DNA of 64,000 bases from a bacterium (GCA_030429345.1 JAUIFJ010000006.1:99258-163257), one strand, 5' to 3'. Numbered from the stretch's first letter, positions 15,958-25,862 are shown. Program-made: numbers and translations. Notes: generated from the sequence alone by a model not told the origin.

Positions 15958-18795
15958 CTAGCGCAACACTGTCACCCGGTAGAAACGCTGCGCGGCGCCA
16001 TCGTTCGGGCCCTGCCAGGTGCTGCCCGGCACCGAGAAGGCCGGGTCTTCCGGAAAGTCGAAGGGGTCGTCGGAGACGTAGACATTGTAGGACAGCGCTC
16101 CGGCGACCGCGTCCCAGTCCAGCTGGATGAAGGGGCCGCCGCTGGAAATGCGCAGGTCGGTGATGCCGTCCTCGGAGGGCGGGAAGAGGTCCCGCACCAG
16201 GCGCACATGATTGTAGACGCGCACGACATCCCCCTGTGGGCCGTGGCCGTGGGGGAAGTCGCCCGGAGTGCCCGCCTTCAGGTCCGCGCGCTGGGCGCCC
16301 GCGCCGTGGACATCCAGCAGCACCCAGTTGCCGGACTCCGGCGGGGACTCGATCCAGCCCAGGGCCTCACCGAAGGCGACGACCATCGCCCAGCTGCCGT
16401 CCGTCTCGTTCTCGTGGGTCGTGCTCGACCAGTAGCAGGGGTAATTCGGATTGCCGCCCTCGTCGGTGATCTGCGAACTCTGGAAGAGCGAATCGATCGC
16501 CGGGGAGCCGGTCGCCTGGGGAGAGCGCCCATAGTCGACGATCGACTGCAGCTCCTTGACATCGGGCACGCGCCAGTCGTCGTAGCCCAGGTAGTCTTCC
16601 GTGTTGCGCTGTCGGGCCAGGGCCAGGGCCTCTTCCCAGTTCAGCGCCGCGCCGCTGTCGTCCAGCTGCCACATGCGTGCCGTTGCCAGGTCCGTGATCG
16701 TTCCGTCGCCGTTGTCGACGAAATCGTTCTGGCCGTAGTCCGCGCCGCCCCGCACGTATTGCACGTAGAAGAGCTTGTCCTCTTCCCCGCCTCCGGGTTC
16801 GACCAGGGGATAGCCCTTGACGCGGCCATCGGCGAAGTTGACGCCGAAGACACTGTCGTCGCCGTTCATCGTCTGTCCCGTATACAGAGTCGTGCTCAGG
16901 TACTGGGCGTCGATCAGCCGCTCTCCGGCCAGGGTATCGCCGTAGCCGAACTCGAAGTACGAGGTATCCAGGAATGGAATGAACTGCTGGGGATCCGGTC
17001 CGCTGATGTCCTTGCCGCTGGCCAGGAAGAGCGAGTACAGTTCCTTCAGCGTCGGCACGCGCCAGTCCGTGTGTCCCGCCAGCGTCAGCCCGGCCGCCTC
17101 ACTCAGGGCCTGGTCCAGGGAGCGCTTGTCGGCGACATCGATCGTGCCGTTGCCGTCCTGGTCCGTGGTCGCCTGCCACATCAGCCCCGTGACCAGGTCC
17201 GTCACCGTGCCGTTGCCGTTGTCCGTATACACCGGCGGGTTGCCCTGGTGCTGGCAGTCCTGGCCGTGGAAAGGCGCGCCCGTCGCGGGGGGCGTGATCG
17301 GCGCGCTGTTGTCGAAGCAGGTGTCCTGACCCGTGTCGACCAGCGGATAGTCGGCACTGCCGCCGCCGAAGGCCGGCAGCTCGATGAAATCGCCGGGTGT
17401 CAGGTCCTGGCCGGCGAAGCCTGCATAGTCCGCAGCATAGCGTTCGATCTTGAAGACCGCGTTCTGCCGGCTGAGCACGCCACCCGGAATCGCCGCCCCC
17501 TGCTGCAGGGGACCGGCCAGCACCACCGGATTGATGTACTCCCAGAGGATCTCGGAGTCCGGGCTCACTTCCAGGAAGATTCCCAGGGACCCGGCGCAGA
17601 GCAGCGTGTTGCCGTTGGGTTGCCGCGTGGCGCCGGAGACATTGCGCGAGTAGAGGTCCGTCGGCGTGTCCGCCGCGTAGATCCAGACCGGCGCCTGCGG
17701 TCCCCAGGCCGTTCCCGGGGCGGGAGTGCCGTAGTCGCCCGAAGCATCGACGGGCGGGACGATTTCGTCTACGGTGGAATAACTGCCATCCGGCCGGTTG
17801 CCGCCGTTGTTGAAGACCAGGATGTTCCCTTCCCCCGGCCGGCCCGGCTCGATCCAGCGCGCGTCGTGCAGGCCGTAGAACTGCTGGTCGGCCTCCGTGC
17901 CCGCGCCATAGGCCCGCGGATTGCCCCAGCGGTAGAGCAGGTCGCCGCCCCTGCCGCTGTTGCCGCCGCTGCTGGAGGCGGCCTCGGCGGTGGTCGTGCT
18001 GTGATCGATGACCCAGAACTCGTGGAAGAAGCGCGAGCTGATCACGATCTGGTCCAGCTCGGCATTGTAGTCGATGCCGTTGACATGGTTCCAGTCGGCA
18101 TTGGAGGCCTGGTTGGGATTGGTGTAGTAGTTGATGTCGATCCGTTCCGGGTGCTCGGCGATCACGCCGTAATTGGCCTTTGTCGAGTCGTGATCCTGCA
18201 CCAGGTGATCCCAGACATGCCATTCCCAGACGATGGTGCCGCCCGATGCGCCGTCCGGCTCGACCTCGATGATGTGATCCGGCCACAACTCGCCGTTGCC
18301 CAGGTTGTCCGGATTGCGGCCCGCGGCGATCGCCTCGGCGGCGGTCTTCAGCTCCCAGGCGATCATCAGCACATTGCCGTTGGGCAGGGCCTCGACATCG
18401 TGATGCAGGCGGACCTCGGCGCTGTTGTATTCGAACTCCCAGACCAGGTTGCTGTCCCAGTCCAGCATCTCGACGCGACCGCCCGCTCCGCCGGCGTTCA
18501 TCGAGCCCAGGTTCGGCGCCTTGGAGGTGCGCAAGAGTTCCCCGCTCTCCAGGAAATAGGCGGCAAAGGCCGGCTGTTCGGCGCTGCTCCAGGAATGCAC
18601 CTCCCGCCCCGCGTTGTCGATCAGGTAGGTCTCCGTATACCGATTGGGCGCGAAGAGGGTGTAGCCCGGCTGGGAAGCGGGGTCATTGATGAAGAGGCCG
18701 ACGGTCTGCTGTGCCTGTAGCGGCTGCAGGGCCACGGCCAGCAGGCCGAGCAGAAGCACCGGCTTCAGGCCGGCGGAGTAAGAATTCCGTAGCAT
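15958..18795 (-). CDS. Secreted arylsulfotransferase-like protein fused to two DUF1566 (Lcl C-terminal) domains
   Basis: 945 residues from the ATG at 18795, whose signal peptide (LKPVLLLGLLAVALQPLQAQ) decides the start. Residues about 25-480 form an ASST-type beta-propeller (VEALPNGNVLMIAWE, NHVNGIDYNAELDQIVISSR, HDARWIEPGRPGEGNILVFNNGG, ATRQPNGNTLLCAGSLGIFLEV). Two copies of DUF1566 follow, each with the signature VTDLVTGLMW/ITDLATARMW, a DWRVPTLKEL/DWRVPDVKEL block and a later YLSTT/YWSST block. The tail is a fibronectin-like domain (IQLDWDAVAGALSYNVYVS). ASST enzymes transfer sulfate between phenols in the periplasm; a catalytic histidine could not be assigned with confidence, so enzyme activity is unproven. 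Confidence 0.8.
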   Translation of the reverse strand: MLRNSYSAGLKPVLLLGLLAVALQPLQAQQTVGLFINDPASQPGYTLFAPNRYTETYLIDNAGREVHSWSSAEQPAFAAYFLESGELLRTSKAPNLGSMNAGGAGGRVEMLDWDSNLVWEFEYNSAEVRLHHDVEALPNGNVLMIAWELKTAAEAIAAGRNPDNLGNGELWPDHIIEVEPDGASGGTIVWEWHVWDHLVQDHDSTKANYGVIAEHPERIDINYYTNPNQASNADWNHVNGIDYNAELDQIVISSRFFHEFWVIDHSTTTAEAASSSGGNSGRGGDLLYRWGNPRAYGAGTEADQQFYGLHDARWIEPGRPGEGNILVFNNGGNRPDGSYSTVDEIVPPVDASGDYGTPAPGTAWGPQAPVWIYAADTPTDLYSRNVSGATRQPNGNTLLCAGSLGIFLEVSPDSEILWEYINPVVLAGPLQQGAAIPGGVLSRQNAVFKIERYAADYAGFAGQDLTPGDFIELPAFGGGSADYPLVDTGQDTCFDNSAPITPPATGAPFHGQDCQHQGNPPVYTDNGNGTVTDLVTGLMWQATTDQDGNGTIDVADKRSLDQALSEAAGLTLAGHTDWRVPTLKELYSLFLASGKDISGPDPQQFIPFLDTSYFEFGYGDTLAGERLIDAQYLSTTLYTGQTMNGDDSVFGVNFADGRVKGYPLVEPGGGEEDKLFYVQYVRGGADYGQNDFVDNGDGTITDLATARMWQLDDSGAALNWEEALALARQRNTEDYLGYDDWRVPDVKELQSIVDYGRSPQATGSPAIDSLFQSSQITDEGGNPNYPCYWSSTTHENETDGSWAMVVAFGEALGWIESPPESGNWVLLDVHGAGAQRADLKAGTPGDFPHGHGPQGDVVRVYNHVRLVRDLFPPSEDGITDLRISSGGPFIQLDWDAVAGALSYNVYVSDDPFDFPEDPAFSVPGSTWQGPNDGAAQRFYRVTVLR

Positions 18796-18940
18796 GGGTG
18801 TCCCTTTTCCAATCGAGCGGCCGGGGAGACCGCTTCCTTCATTGACTGCAGGCCAACATAGGGTTTGCGGGAAAGCCGGGACAGCTTCAGGCGCGGAAGG
18901 CGGAAATCGACCTGCCGGGCGAACAGGGCAGCCACGCACC

Positions 18941-20257
18941 TCAGAATGCGGCGCAGACCCCCAGCAAAAGGACTTCGCTGCGCGCGTCCGCCTGGCTGTG
19001 GGTGGTACCCGGGTCGCCTGTGGGATCGAAGGGATCCGGCCCGCTGATGAAGTTGAGCGGCACATAGCCGCGCGTCCGGATCACCTCGGCGAAGCCCTTG
19101 AAGGACTTCGTCCAGAAGAACTCGCAGCCCAGCACGGCCTGGCTCTGCTTTTCCCAGGGACTGCCTTCAGGCCCGGCGATGAACTCGCTGTAATGGGCCG
19201 AAAGGGCCATCCGCCGCCCGGCGGAAAGCATCCAGGCCTGTTTCGCTCCCAGCCCCAGGGAGGACACCGCGCTGGCTTCGTAGACATTCAAGGGCGGATG
19301 CGGGTTGTGCGTGCCGGGCCATTCCTTCGTCGTTTCCGCGTACTCCGCGATCAGCGTCGTGCCCTGTACGACAAGCCGCGCATTCAGGTCCCAGGCCGGA
19401 TTGCGATAGCCGTCGCCGCTGGAGAAGTGTGTCACGGGAAAGGGCTGGTTGTAGGCCGAGCCGTCCATGTAGCTCGCGCCCAGGCGCAGCTGCCCCTTTT
19501 CGATGGGAATGCGCCAGGACAGGTCGACGGCGGAATTGGCCACGTCGTCCGGGGTCGCGTCCCCGGAATTGGCCGCGCGGAACTGCGCGCCTCCCTGGAT
19601 CGCCATCAGCCGCAGGCCCAGGGATTCGCCCTGGTAGCCGACCAGGCCGCCGAAGGCCAGCCCGCCGAAGGCATGCCACACGGTGGAGGCGGTGAAGGGA
19701 TTGACCGTCTCCGTCAGGCCGAAGGGGACGGCCATCTTGCCCAGCGAGGCGTAGAAGGGCGATTTCTCCGGATTGCCGAAAAGGAACCAGCCCCGTCGCA
19801 GCGAGACCTGGTTGCGCTCGATGCTGGTCATGGTGCCGCTGCCGAAACTCTGCTCCGGATTGTAGAGCAGCTGGAAGTGCAGCGCCGTCCAGGAAGTCAG
19901 CCGACCGCTGAAGTGCAGCCGGGCCTCGTGGAGCACCAGTTCGGAAGCGCTCTTCCCGCCCTGGTTGTTCTTCGTCGGGTGGCGCATCAGGTAGCCGAAC
20001 TTGGCCTCCGTGTTGCTGCGCTGCAGATCGCCGATCGCCGTCAGCGAAGCGCCCACGACCAGGGAGCGCTCCGGCAGAATCCCCTCCTCCAGCGCCTGGC
20101 GGAAGAGCAGCTGCTTCCGGTTGATGCTCCGGGTCTGGTCCAGCAGCTCGTAGCTGAAGCCGGAGCGCAGGAGCAGCCGCGCCTCCGTTTCGGCAGCCTG
20201 GAGATGCACCGCGGCGGCGAGGCCAAGGAAAGCCATGGCGATGATAGTGGAAGGCAC
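18941..20257 (-). CDS. Porin-like outer-membrane protein
   Basis: 438 residues from a GTG at 20257 that follows GGGAGA by 8 bases; an ATG 7 codons later is an alternative. An N-terminal hydrophobic stretch (IIAMAFLGLAAAVHLQA) gives a plausible signal peptide cut before AETEA. The body shows many amphipathic strands (SWTALHFQLLYNPEQSF, WDLNARLVVQGTTLIAEYAET, QAWMLSAGRRMALSAHYSEF) and a final strand EVLLLGVCAAF. The pattern resembles LbtU/DUF-type porins of about 16 strands. It is divergent from the SLC12-type gene across a 408-bp gap. Confidence 0.75.
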   Translation of the reverse strand: MPSTIIAMAFLGLAAAVHLQAAETEARLLLRSGFSYELLDQTRSINRKQLLFRQALEEGILPERSLVVGASLTAIGDLQRSNTEAKFGYLMRHPTKNNQGGKSASELVLHEARLHFSGRLTSWTALHFQLLYNPEQSFGSGTMTSIERNQVSLRRGWFLFGNPEKSPFYASLGKMAVPFGLTETVNPFTASTVWHAFGGLAFGGLVGYQGESLGLRLMAIQGGAQFRAANSGDATPDDVANSAVDLSWRIPIEKGQLRLGASYMDGSAYNQPFPVTHFSSGDGYRNPAWDLNARLVVQGTTLIAEYAETTKEWPGTHNPHPPLNVYEASAVSSLGLGAKQAWMLSAGRRMALSAHYSEFIAGPEGSPWEKQSQAVLGCEFFWTKSFKGFAEVIRTRGYVPLNFISGPDPFDPTGDPGTTHSQADARSEVLLLGVCAAF

Positions 20258-20665
20258 GCTTCGATCTCCCGCTAGGCGACTGCACTTCGACCGGCAATGG
20301 GCCGGCTCGCTGGATTCTCTGTATGGGGATCGGCAGAACGGGGTGGGGGGTTTACCTGGGGTGATGGGGGGGAGTCGGGGGGACTGCGCTGCAGGATGGC
20401 GCATTCACCCTTTTCAGGCTGGACGATGGCGCGCACTCGCCGAACACAACCTTTTCGACTCGGCGATCTCCTGCCCCGGTTCGTATTTTCTGAAGACTCC
20501 CCGTTCCGGCAGGGTGCCTGCGGCCCAAGCGTCGGATGCCTGTCTCCATCGGGAAGGTCCACGACCACGGCGGCCCTTGCCGGAGAGATCCGGCTCATAC
20601 TGGCGGACGCGACGAGCCGGAACTCGCAGGGCTCCTCGACGTCCCGCTCGCTGAGGATTCCATAG
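20258..20665. other. Divergent intergenic region with a G-quadruplex motif
   Basis: 408 bp between the divergently read porin and transporter genes. It should carry both promoters; none could be assigned with confidence. The G-rich block at 20340-20382 is listed separately. No gene is supported here. Confidence 0.6.
20340..20382 (+). promoter_or_regulatory. Five-run G-quadruplex-forming motif
   Basis: G-runs of 4, 6, 4, 7 and 6 bases at 20340-20343, 20345-20350, 20358-20361, 20366-20372 and 20377-20382, with loops T, TTTACCT, TGAT and AGTC. This satisfies the usual G3+N1-7 rule with one spare run. It lies 83 bp upstream of the porin start (as C-rich strand) and about 280 bp upstream of the transporter start. 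Confidence 0.7.
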
Positions 20666-23059
20666 ATGAACGATGTGACTCCGCCCGCCAAGGGACACGG
20701 CTTCGGCACCAGTCCCGTCTTCCTGGCATCGATCAGCACGATCCTGGGGGCGATCCTCTTCCTGCGCTTCGGCTATGCGGTGGGCCATGTCGGGCTGCTC
20801 GGCGCCCTGGCGATCATTCTGATCGGCCATGCGGTGACCATCCCCACCGGCCTGGCCGTCTCCGAGATCGCGACCAACCTCAAGGTGGAGGGCGGCGGCG
20901 CCTATTTCATTATCAGCCGCTCCTTCGGCAAGGTGGTCGGCGGGGCGATCGGCACGACGCTCTACCTTTCCCAGGCCATTTCGGTGGCCTTCTACATGAT
21001 CGCCATGTCCATCGCCTTCCAGCCATTGCTGGATCTCGTATACGAACATTACGGCTTCCTGCCCGATACGCGCCTGATCAGCATTCCGGCGACGCTGATC
21101 CTGATCGTGATCCTTTTGCGCAAGGGCGCGCAGCTGGGCGTCAGCGTGCTCGTCGTCGTCACGGCCATCCTGGCGCTGTCGCTGGTCTTCTTCTTCCTGG
21201 GCACGCCGCTGGACTCCTCGGGCTCGATCGACCTGATCGCGCGCGTGGACAATCCGGATGATTTCTTCAAGGTCTTCGCCATCGTCTTTCCGGCCTTTAC
21301 GGGCATGATCGCCGGCATCGGGCTCTCCGGCGACCTGGCCAATCCGCGCAAGTCGATTCCCCTGGGCACGATGACGGCGACCCTGTTCGGCATGGCCGTA
21401 TACATCCTCGTCGTCTTCAAGCTGGCCTACTCGGCCACCCCGGAACAGCTGGCCGGTGACGAGCTGATCATGGGCAAGATCTCCCTCTGGGGCCCGGCGA
21501 TCCTGCTCGGCCTGGGCGCGGCCTCGCTCTCCTCCGCCATCGGCTCCTTCCTGGTAGCGCCGCGCACCCTGCAGGCCCTCGCCGCCGACGGCGTGCTCCC
21601 CGGCGAGAACCTCGGCCGCATGCTGGCGCAGGGACGGGGCAAGACCAACGAGCCGCTCAACGCCACGCTGCTGACCTCCGTGATCGTGCTCTTCTTCCTC
21701 TCGCTGGGCAGCATCGATTTTGTCGCACAGATCATCTCGATGTTCTTCATGATCACCTACGGCACGCTCTGCGCGATCAGCTTCATCGAGCATTTCGCCG
21801 GCAATCCCTCCTACCGCCCGACCTTCAAGACCAAGTGGTACCTGAGCCTGCTCGGCGCTGTGGCCTCCTTCTGGATGATGTTCAAGATGCAGCCCTTCTT
21901 CGCGGCGGTTGCCGTGATCCTGATGGGCCTGACCTACCTGGGCATCAAGCGCAGCACGGACGAGGAACAGGATCTTGCCGCCTCGGTCCAGGGCGCGCTC
22001 TTCCAGCTGACGCGCTGGCTGCAGGTCGTCACACAGAAGAAGCAGAGCGGCTCCACCAGCACGGTCTACTGGCGGCCTTCGCTGATCGCCATCTCCAGCT
22101 CCTCCCGCAACCGGCTGGCGCCCTTCGAGTTGACCCGCTGGATCTGCCACCACTTCGGCTTCGGCACCTACATGCACTTCATCAAGAAGCCCCTGGCGGA
22201 GGAAAGCAAGCGCGAGGCCGTCGAGTTCTATGCCGACCTGATCAAGCAGACGGAACTCAGCCGGGCCAACATCTATGTGAACACGATCATCAGCCCGAGC
22301 TTCATCAGCGCTGTCGCACAGCTGGTGCAGACGCCGGGCATTTCCGGCATGAAGAACAACAGCATCCTCTTCGAGTTCACGCAGAAGGACACAAGCGAAC
22401 TGCCGGAAATCATCCAGGGCTGCAACTACGCCGCGCTGGCCGGCTTCAACATCTGCCTGCTGCGCTCCGGCGAGCGCCATTTCGGCTACAAGACGGACAT
22501 CCACCTCTGGCTCACGCCGGGCGACTTCAGCAACGCGACGGTGATGCTGCTTTTGTCCTACATCATTCTCGGGCACCCGGAATGGTCAAGGGGGAAGATC
22601 AAGCTCTTCACGGCGATCCGGGAGAACAATGTAGACGTACAGCTGAAGCGCCTAAACCGCCTGATCGACCAGGGCCGCATTCCCATCTCCCACAGCAATG
22701 TGCACTGCGTGCCATTGAGCCCTGACACGCCCTTCGACGAGGTCGTCAGCCAGTACTCCCACAAGGCGGACCTTGTCATCGCCGGCCTCTCCGTGGCCAA
22801 ACTGATCCGGGACGAAGGGTCCTTCCTGAAGGGCTTTGACGGCATCAGCGACATCCTCTTTATTCAGGCGGGACAGCACCTGAGGATCACGGATGAGCTG
22901 GAAGAGGAGTTGATTCTGACGGATGAGGATGTGGTGGCGGAACAGGAGCGGAAGGTCGCTGAGGAGGATGAATCCTCGAATTCCTCAGATGAGGCAGTAG
23001 GTGGGATGAGTCACACGGATGGCGAGGGTGAGAAGGGGGAGAAGCCGTCGGAGGGGTAG
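20666..23059 (+). CDS. SLC12-type cation/chloride cotransporter (APC superfamily)
   Basis: 797 residues. The N-terminal half has about 12 membrane helices and begins with the family signature STILGAILFLRFGYAVGHVG, followed by GGGAYFIISRSFG and FTGMIAGIGLSGDLANPRKS. Residues from about 450 on are cytosolic and match the bacterial SLC12 C-terminal domain (MKNNSILFEF, WLTPGDFSNATVMLLLSYII, ADLVIAGLSVAKL). In animals the family couples Na+/K+ to Cl-; bacterial members are poorly studied. The last 70 residues are an acidic, low-complexity tail (DEDVVAEQERKVAEEDESSN). It is transcribed alone. One-off versions of the GTGTGACA word occur at 22027 and 23009. Confidence 0.85.
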   Translation: MNDVTPPAKGHGFGTSPVFLASISTILGAILFLRFGYAVGHVGLLGALAIILIGHAVTIPTGLAVSEIATNLKVEGGGAYFIISRSFGKVVGGAIGTTLYLSQAISVAFYMIAMSIAFQPLLDLVYEHYGFLPDTRLISIPATLILIVILLRKGAQLGVSVLVVVTAILALSLVFFFLGTPLDSSGSIDLIARVDNPDDFFKVFAIVFPAFTGMIAGIGLSGDLANPRKSIPLGTMTATLFGMAVYILVVFKLAYSATPEQLAGDELIMGKISLWGPAILLGLGAASLSSAIGSFLVAPRTLQALAADGVLPGENLGRMLAQGRGKTNEPLNATLLTSVIVLFFLSLGSIDFVAQIISMFFMITYGTLCAISFIEHFAGNPSYRPTFKTKWYLSLLGAVASFWMMFKMQPFFAAVAVILMGLTYLGIKRSTDEEQDLAASVQGALFQLTRWLQVVTQKKQSGSTSTVYWRPSLIAISSSSRNRLAPFELTRWICHHFGFGTYMHFIKKPLAEESKREAVEFYADLIKQTELSRANIYVNTIISPSFISAVAQLVQTPGISGMKNNSILFEFTQKDTSELPEIIQGCNYAALAGFNICLLRSGERHFGYKTDIHLWLTPGDFSNATVMLLLSYIILGHPEWSRGKIKLFTAIRENNVDVQLKRLNRLIDQGRIPISHSNVHCVPLSPDTPFDEVVSQYSHKADLVIAGLSVAKLIRDEGSFLKGFDGISDILFIQAGQHLRITDELEEELILTDEDVVAEQERKVAEEDESSNSSDEAVGGMSHTDGEGEKGEKPSEG

Positions 23060-23141
23060 CTGAGGGAGTGAAAGGCATCTTCTCTATGATCGGGGTGGCA
23101 TAGTGCCGGTATGATTACAGGGGGAGGTCATCAATTTTTGA

Positions 23142-25832
23142 CTAGTCTAGAATTGTTCGACACGTCCTGAAGCCGTGCGAAATCGATGAGTTATATGGAT
23201 GCAGATTAAAACGATGTGCAGTAGTAACCTCCCGATCATCATCGTCCCATGCTCCACTTCGAAGTATTCTGCCGCCTGATAAACCTTGAGATCCAAGCGG
23301 ATCTACAACCGATTCATAGCCATACGGTTGCCACTTGTCGCCTGTCCACTCGCGCACATTTCCAGACATATCAAATAAGCCAAGTTCAGTAGCACCTCCG
23401 ACTATACTTCCCACAGGCAAAGTCCACCCATTACATGACCATGGCCAGTTTTGACTATAGTTCGAAACACTACAAGAAGGTGGATCATCGCCCCACGGAT
23501 ACTTATTACCATTTCCCAGCTTCGCAGCGTACTCCCACTCAGCTTCAGTTGGCAAACGGAACCCAATCGATTGGTACGGATTATGGTCCTCTGTTTGGTT
23601 CCACACTCCTTGATAAAATGGTGGCAAGTCATAAATCTCACTTAGCCAATCACAGAAACAAACAGCACCATACCAAGTGATATTCTTTACAGGGTGCAGG
23701 AGCGGGTCGTACGTGAGAGCGTCCACAAAGCCCCACTCGCCTGCGTTGGCTGCTCGCGTAAGTATGAATCGTGTCCCATCATATACAATCTCTGAATTAT
23801 TGTGATTTATCAAGATCAGATCTTGATCATAAGCTGTAACATAGTTCCCACTAACCTCTACATATCCTCTAAAAAGAGCCCAGTTTAATGCCGCAAGAAA
23901 CTGCTGATTTGTGATCTCAAAACTTCCTAGAAAGTATGCATTTGTTAGTTCAACTTCATGAACTGGCTCTTCAATTTCATCAAAACCCATATCAAAAGTA
24001 CCCGACGGGAATTGAGTTTCAGGAATCGCTGGAAACCCTGGTCCAGCGCCTACAGGAACTACTTTGAAGTAGCCTGATGTATTTATACCAGAAAATGGCA
24101 GTGAGAACTCTGGGCTAAGAGTAGAAGCAATCCTAGTATCAGAACTTGGCTCAAAGAACGGTAATCCGGATGAGTGAACTTCATACGTCTCAATGGCAAT
24201 TGGTGATTGACCATATGCGTCAAACTCAGGAGGAGTCCAAGTCAAATGTATCGATTCATTGACTACTGACGCAGTTAAGTCAGATATTCGAGCTAATTCA
24301 GAACCTTTAGTCACTTTCCTGACAAGGTTGGATGGCGGGCTGATATTACCAGACTGATCAACAGCTCTAAGCTCAAAATACCATACCGTTCCTGATGAAA
24401 GACCCGTAACGGTAGTATGACTAGTAGTGATCACAGATAGTAATGGATCATCCACATCTGTCCACAAGCGATCACTATCGCTTATTAACGAATCTTCTGA
24501 GCACCACAGCTCATAGCGAAGGAAGGCTCCTTCGATTGCAGGCGAAAACGCAAGTGTAACAGTTGACTCTGTGCTACTAATTGCGAATAGAACCGATGAT
24601 GTTGGCGGAATAACATCTTCATCTATGAGAACTCGCCAATCATCATCTATTCCGGGAAAACTACTGGTTCCGCTATATCCCCACAATCCAGATTCAGAAC
24701 TTCTTGCCCGGAACTCGAATGCGTACTCGCCATTTCCCGACACAAAAGTATGAGTAGTCTGGATATAGATTGAATCACTGTCTTGGAAGAAATCAACTAC
24801 TGACCAGTCTTCTGAGTCTCCATCTAAATAATCTCCATCACCATTCTCATCAATTCTAATTTCAATACTGCTTCCTTGAACTATGTTTGGATGCGTCCAG
24901 AGACATCCAATCTGTCCTGTCCTGTTCACCCACGCAGCTGGTGGTTGTGAAGGAATAGGATTAGTCGCGACTGGTGAGCTTGCGACCCCTTCTATGTAGA
25001 AATCATCGATTAACCAAGATGATTCATCTGCGAGAAAGTCCCCTTCAAAAACAAATGCGAATCGAATGTCGTTCGCATTTGTTGCCCAATCTGAAATGTC
25101 GATTATTTGCATTCCACTGCTAGACTCAGAGTAGCCCGCTAGCAGATTCCAAGAAACACCTCCATTAGTAGAGTACCTTAGCTGTGCGGATGAACTGCTA
25201 TGAACATAGTCGTGTGTGAATCCAACACTTAATTCGCCATAGCCAACGAGATTGTACGTTGGAGAGATCAGCCATTCACTCCTAGGAAGACTGAATTGCT
25301 CCTGTGAGACTCTCATAGCATAATCTTCTTCTAGCTGTAGAAAAGGCGCCCAGGGGTTTGAGCGTGATACATTTAGCGATTGCGTCGTCCAGTTCTCTGG
25401 AAATGATCCAAAACTATTAAAATCTTCAAATACTGGACTGGGTTGATCACAGTGCATTTCACCAAAATCGGTGGGAACTTGTGCGGGAATTGCTGGGCCA
25501 GGCAGATAGAACTGTGAAAAAGGATTAAAAGTATGTACTAGTGAGTCACAGCCATAGTGGATTGTTATACTGTTAATGGGTGTTGGGCTAGAAAGCTGAT
25601 CGTCTATCGCCCAAGTAAAAGTAAAGGCAGAGGGCAAACCAGCGGGACCCGAAATAGAGCCAATAAAGGCAGTTTCACCTGAGGTTAAACCTATATCCGC
25701 AGTAACTCGTATGGGGGTTGCAAACCCAGAGAAATCTTCTTCAGCTGCAGCAAACTCCACCTCGGCAAATGCTAGTGAGCCAAGTGAAATAAAAAACGAT
25801 GCAGCTAGACAAAAGACTGATGACCTTTGCAT
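23142..25832 (-). CDS. Large secreted protein: Ig/fibronectin repeats plus C-terminal FGE-sulfatase-type domain
   Basis: 896 residues with a signal peptide (CLAASFFISLGSLAFA). An adhesin-like N-terminal part contains a MAM/jelly-roll stretch (SEWLISPTYNLVGYGELSVG, RFAFVFEGDF...SSWLIDDFYIEG). Two fibronectin-like modules follow (SGTVWYFELRAVDQSGNISP; IHLTWTPPEFD). The last 260 residues are a formylglycine-generating-enzyme-like fold (FPSGTFDMG, FEITNQQFLAALNWA, FRLPTEAEWEYAAKLG, LFDMSGNVREWTGD, RILRSGAW, HGFRTCR). The catalytic cysteines of true FGE are not evident, so a binding or structural role is likely. Base composition is near 42 % GC against about 65 % around it, and codons follow. A 55-bp repeat lies 31 bases upstream. 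Confidence 0.8.
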   Translation of the reverse strand: MQRSSVFCLAASFFISLGSLAFAEVEFAAAEEDFSGFATPIRVTADIGLTSGETAFIGSISGPAGLPSAFTFTWAIDDQLSSPTPINSITIHYGCDSLVHTFNPFSQFYLPGPAIPAQVPTDFGEMHCDQPSPVFEDFNSFGSFPENWTTQSLNVSRSNPWAPFLQLEEDYAMRVSQEQFSLPRSEWLISPTYNLVGYGELSVGFTHDYVHSSSSAQLRYSTNGGVSWNLLAGYSESSSGMQIIDISDWATNANDIRFAFVFEGDFLADESSWLIDDFYIEGVASSPVATNPIPSQPPAAWVNRTGQIGCLWTHPNIVQGSSIEIRIDENGDGDYLDGDSEDWSVVDFFQDSDSIYIQTTHTFVSGNGEYAFEFRARSSESGLWGYSGTSSFPGIDDDWRVLIDEDVIPPTSSVLFAISSTESTVTLAFSPAIEGAFLRYELWCSEDSLISDSDRLWTDVDDPLLSVITTSHTTVTGLSSGTVWYFELRAVDQSGNISPPSNLVRKVTKGSELARISDLTASVVNESIHLTWTPPEFDAYGQSPIAIETYEVHSSGLPFFEPSSDTRIASTLSPEFSLPFSGINTSGYFKVVPVGAGPGFPAIPETQFPSGTFDMGFDEIEEPVHEVELTNAYFLGSFEITNQQFLAALNWALFRGYVEVSGNYVTAYDQDLILINHNNSEIVYDGTRFILTRAANAGEWGFVDALTYDPLLHPVKNITWYGAVCFCDWLSEIYDLPPFYQGVWNQTEDHNPYQSIGFRLPTEAEWEYAAKLGNGNKYPWGDDPPSCSVSNYSQNWPWSCNGWTLPVGSIVGGATELGLFDMSGNVREWTGDKWQPYGYESVVDPLGSQGLSGGRILRSGAWDDDDREVTTAHRFNLHPYNSSISHGFRTCRTILD

Positions 25833-25862
25833 GAGGATCTCCAGAGCAAGATGTGCGGGCTT

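Noticed and set aside
15865..18720. Very long plus-strand open frame opposite the arylsulfotransferase fusion
   Set aside because: A shadow caused by high GC at third codon positions; it lacks a ribosome site and any domain, while the minus strand shows signal peptide and family motifs.
20414..22576. Minus-strand open frame of 720 codons opposite the SLC12-type gene
   Set aside because: Antisense shadow, rich in D/E/R/Q runs with no structure.
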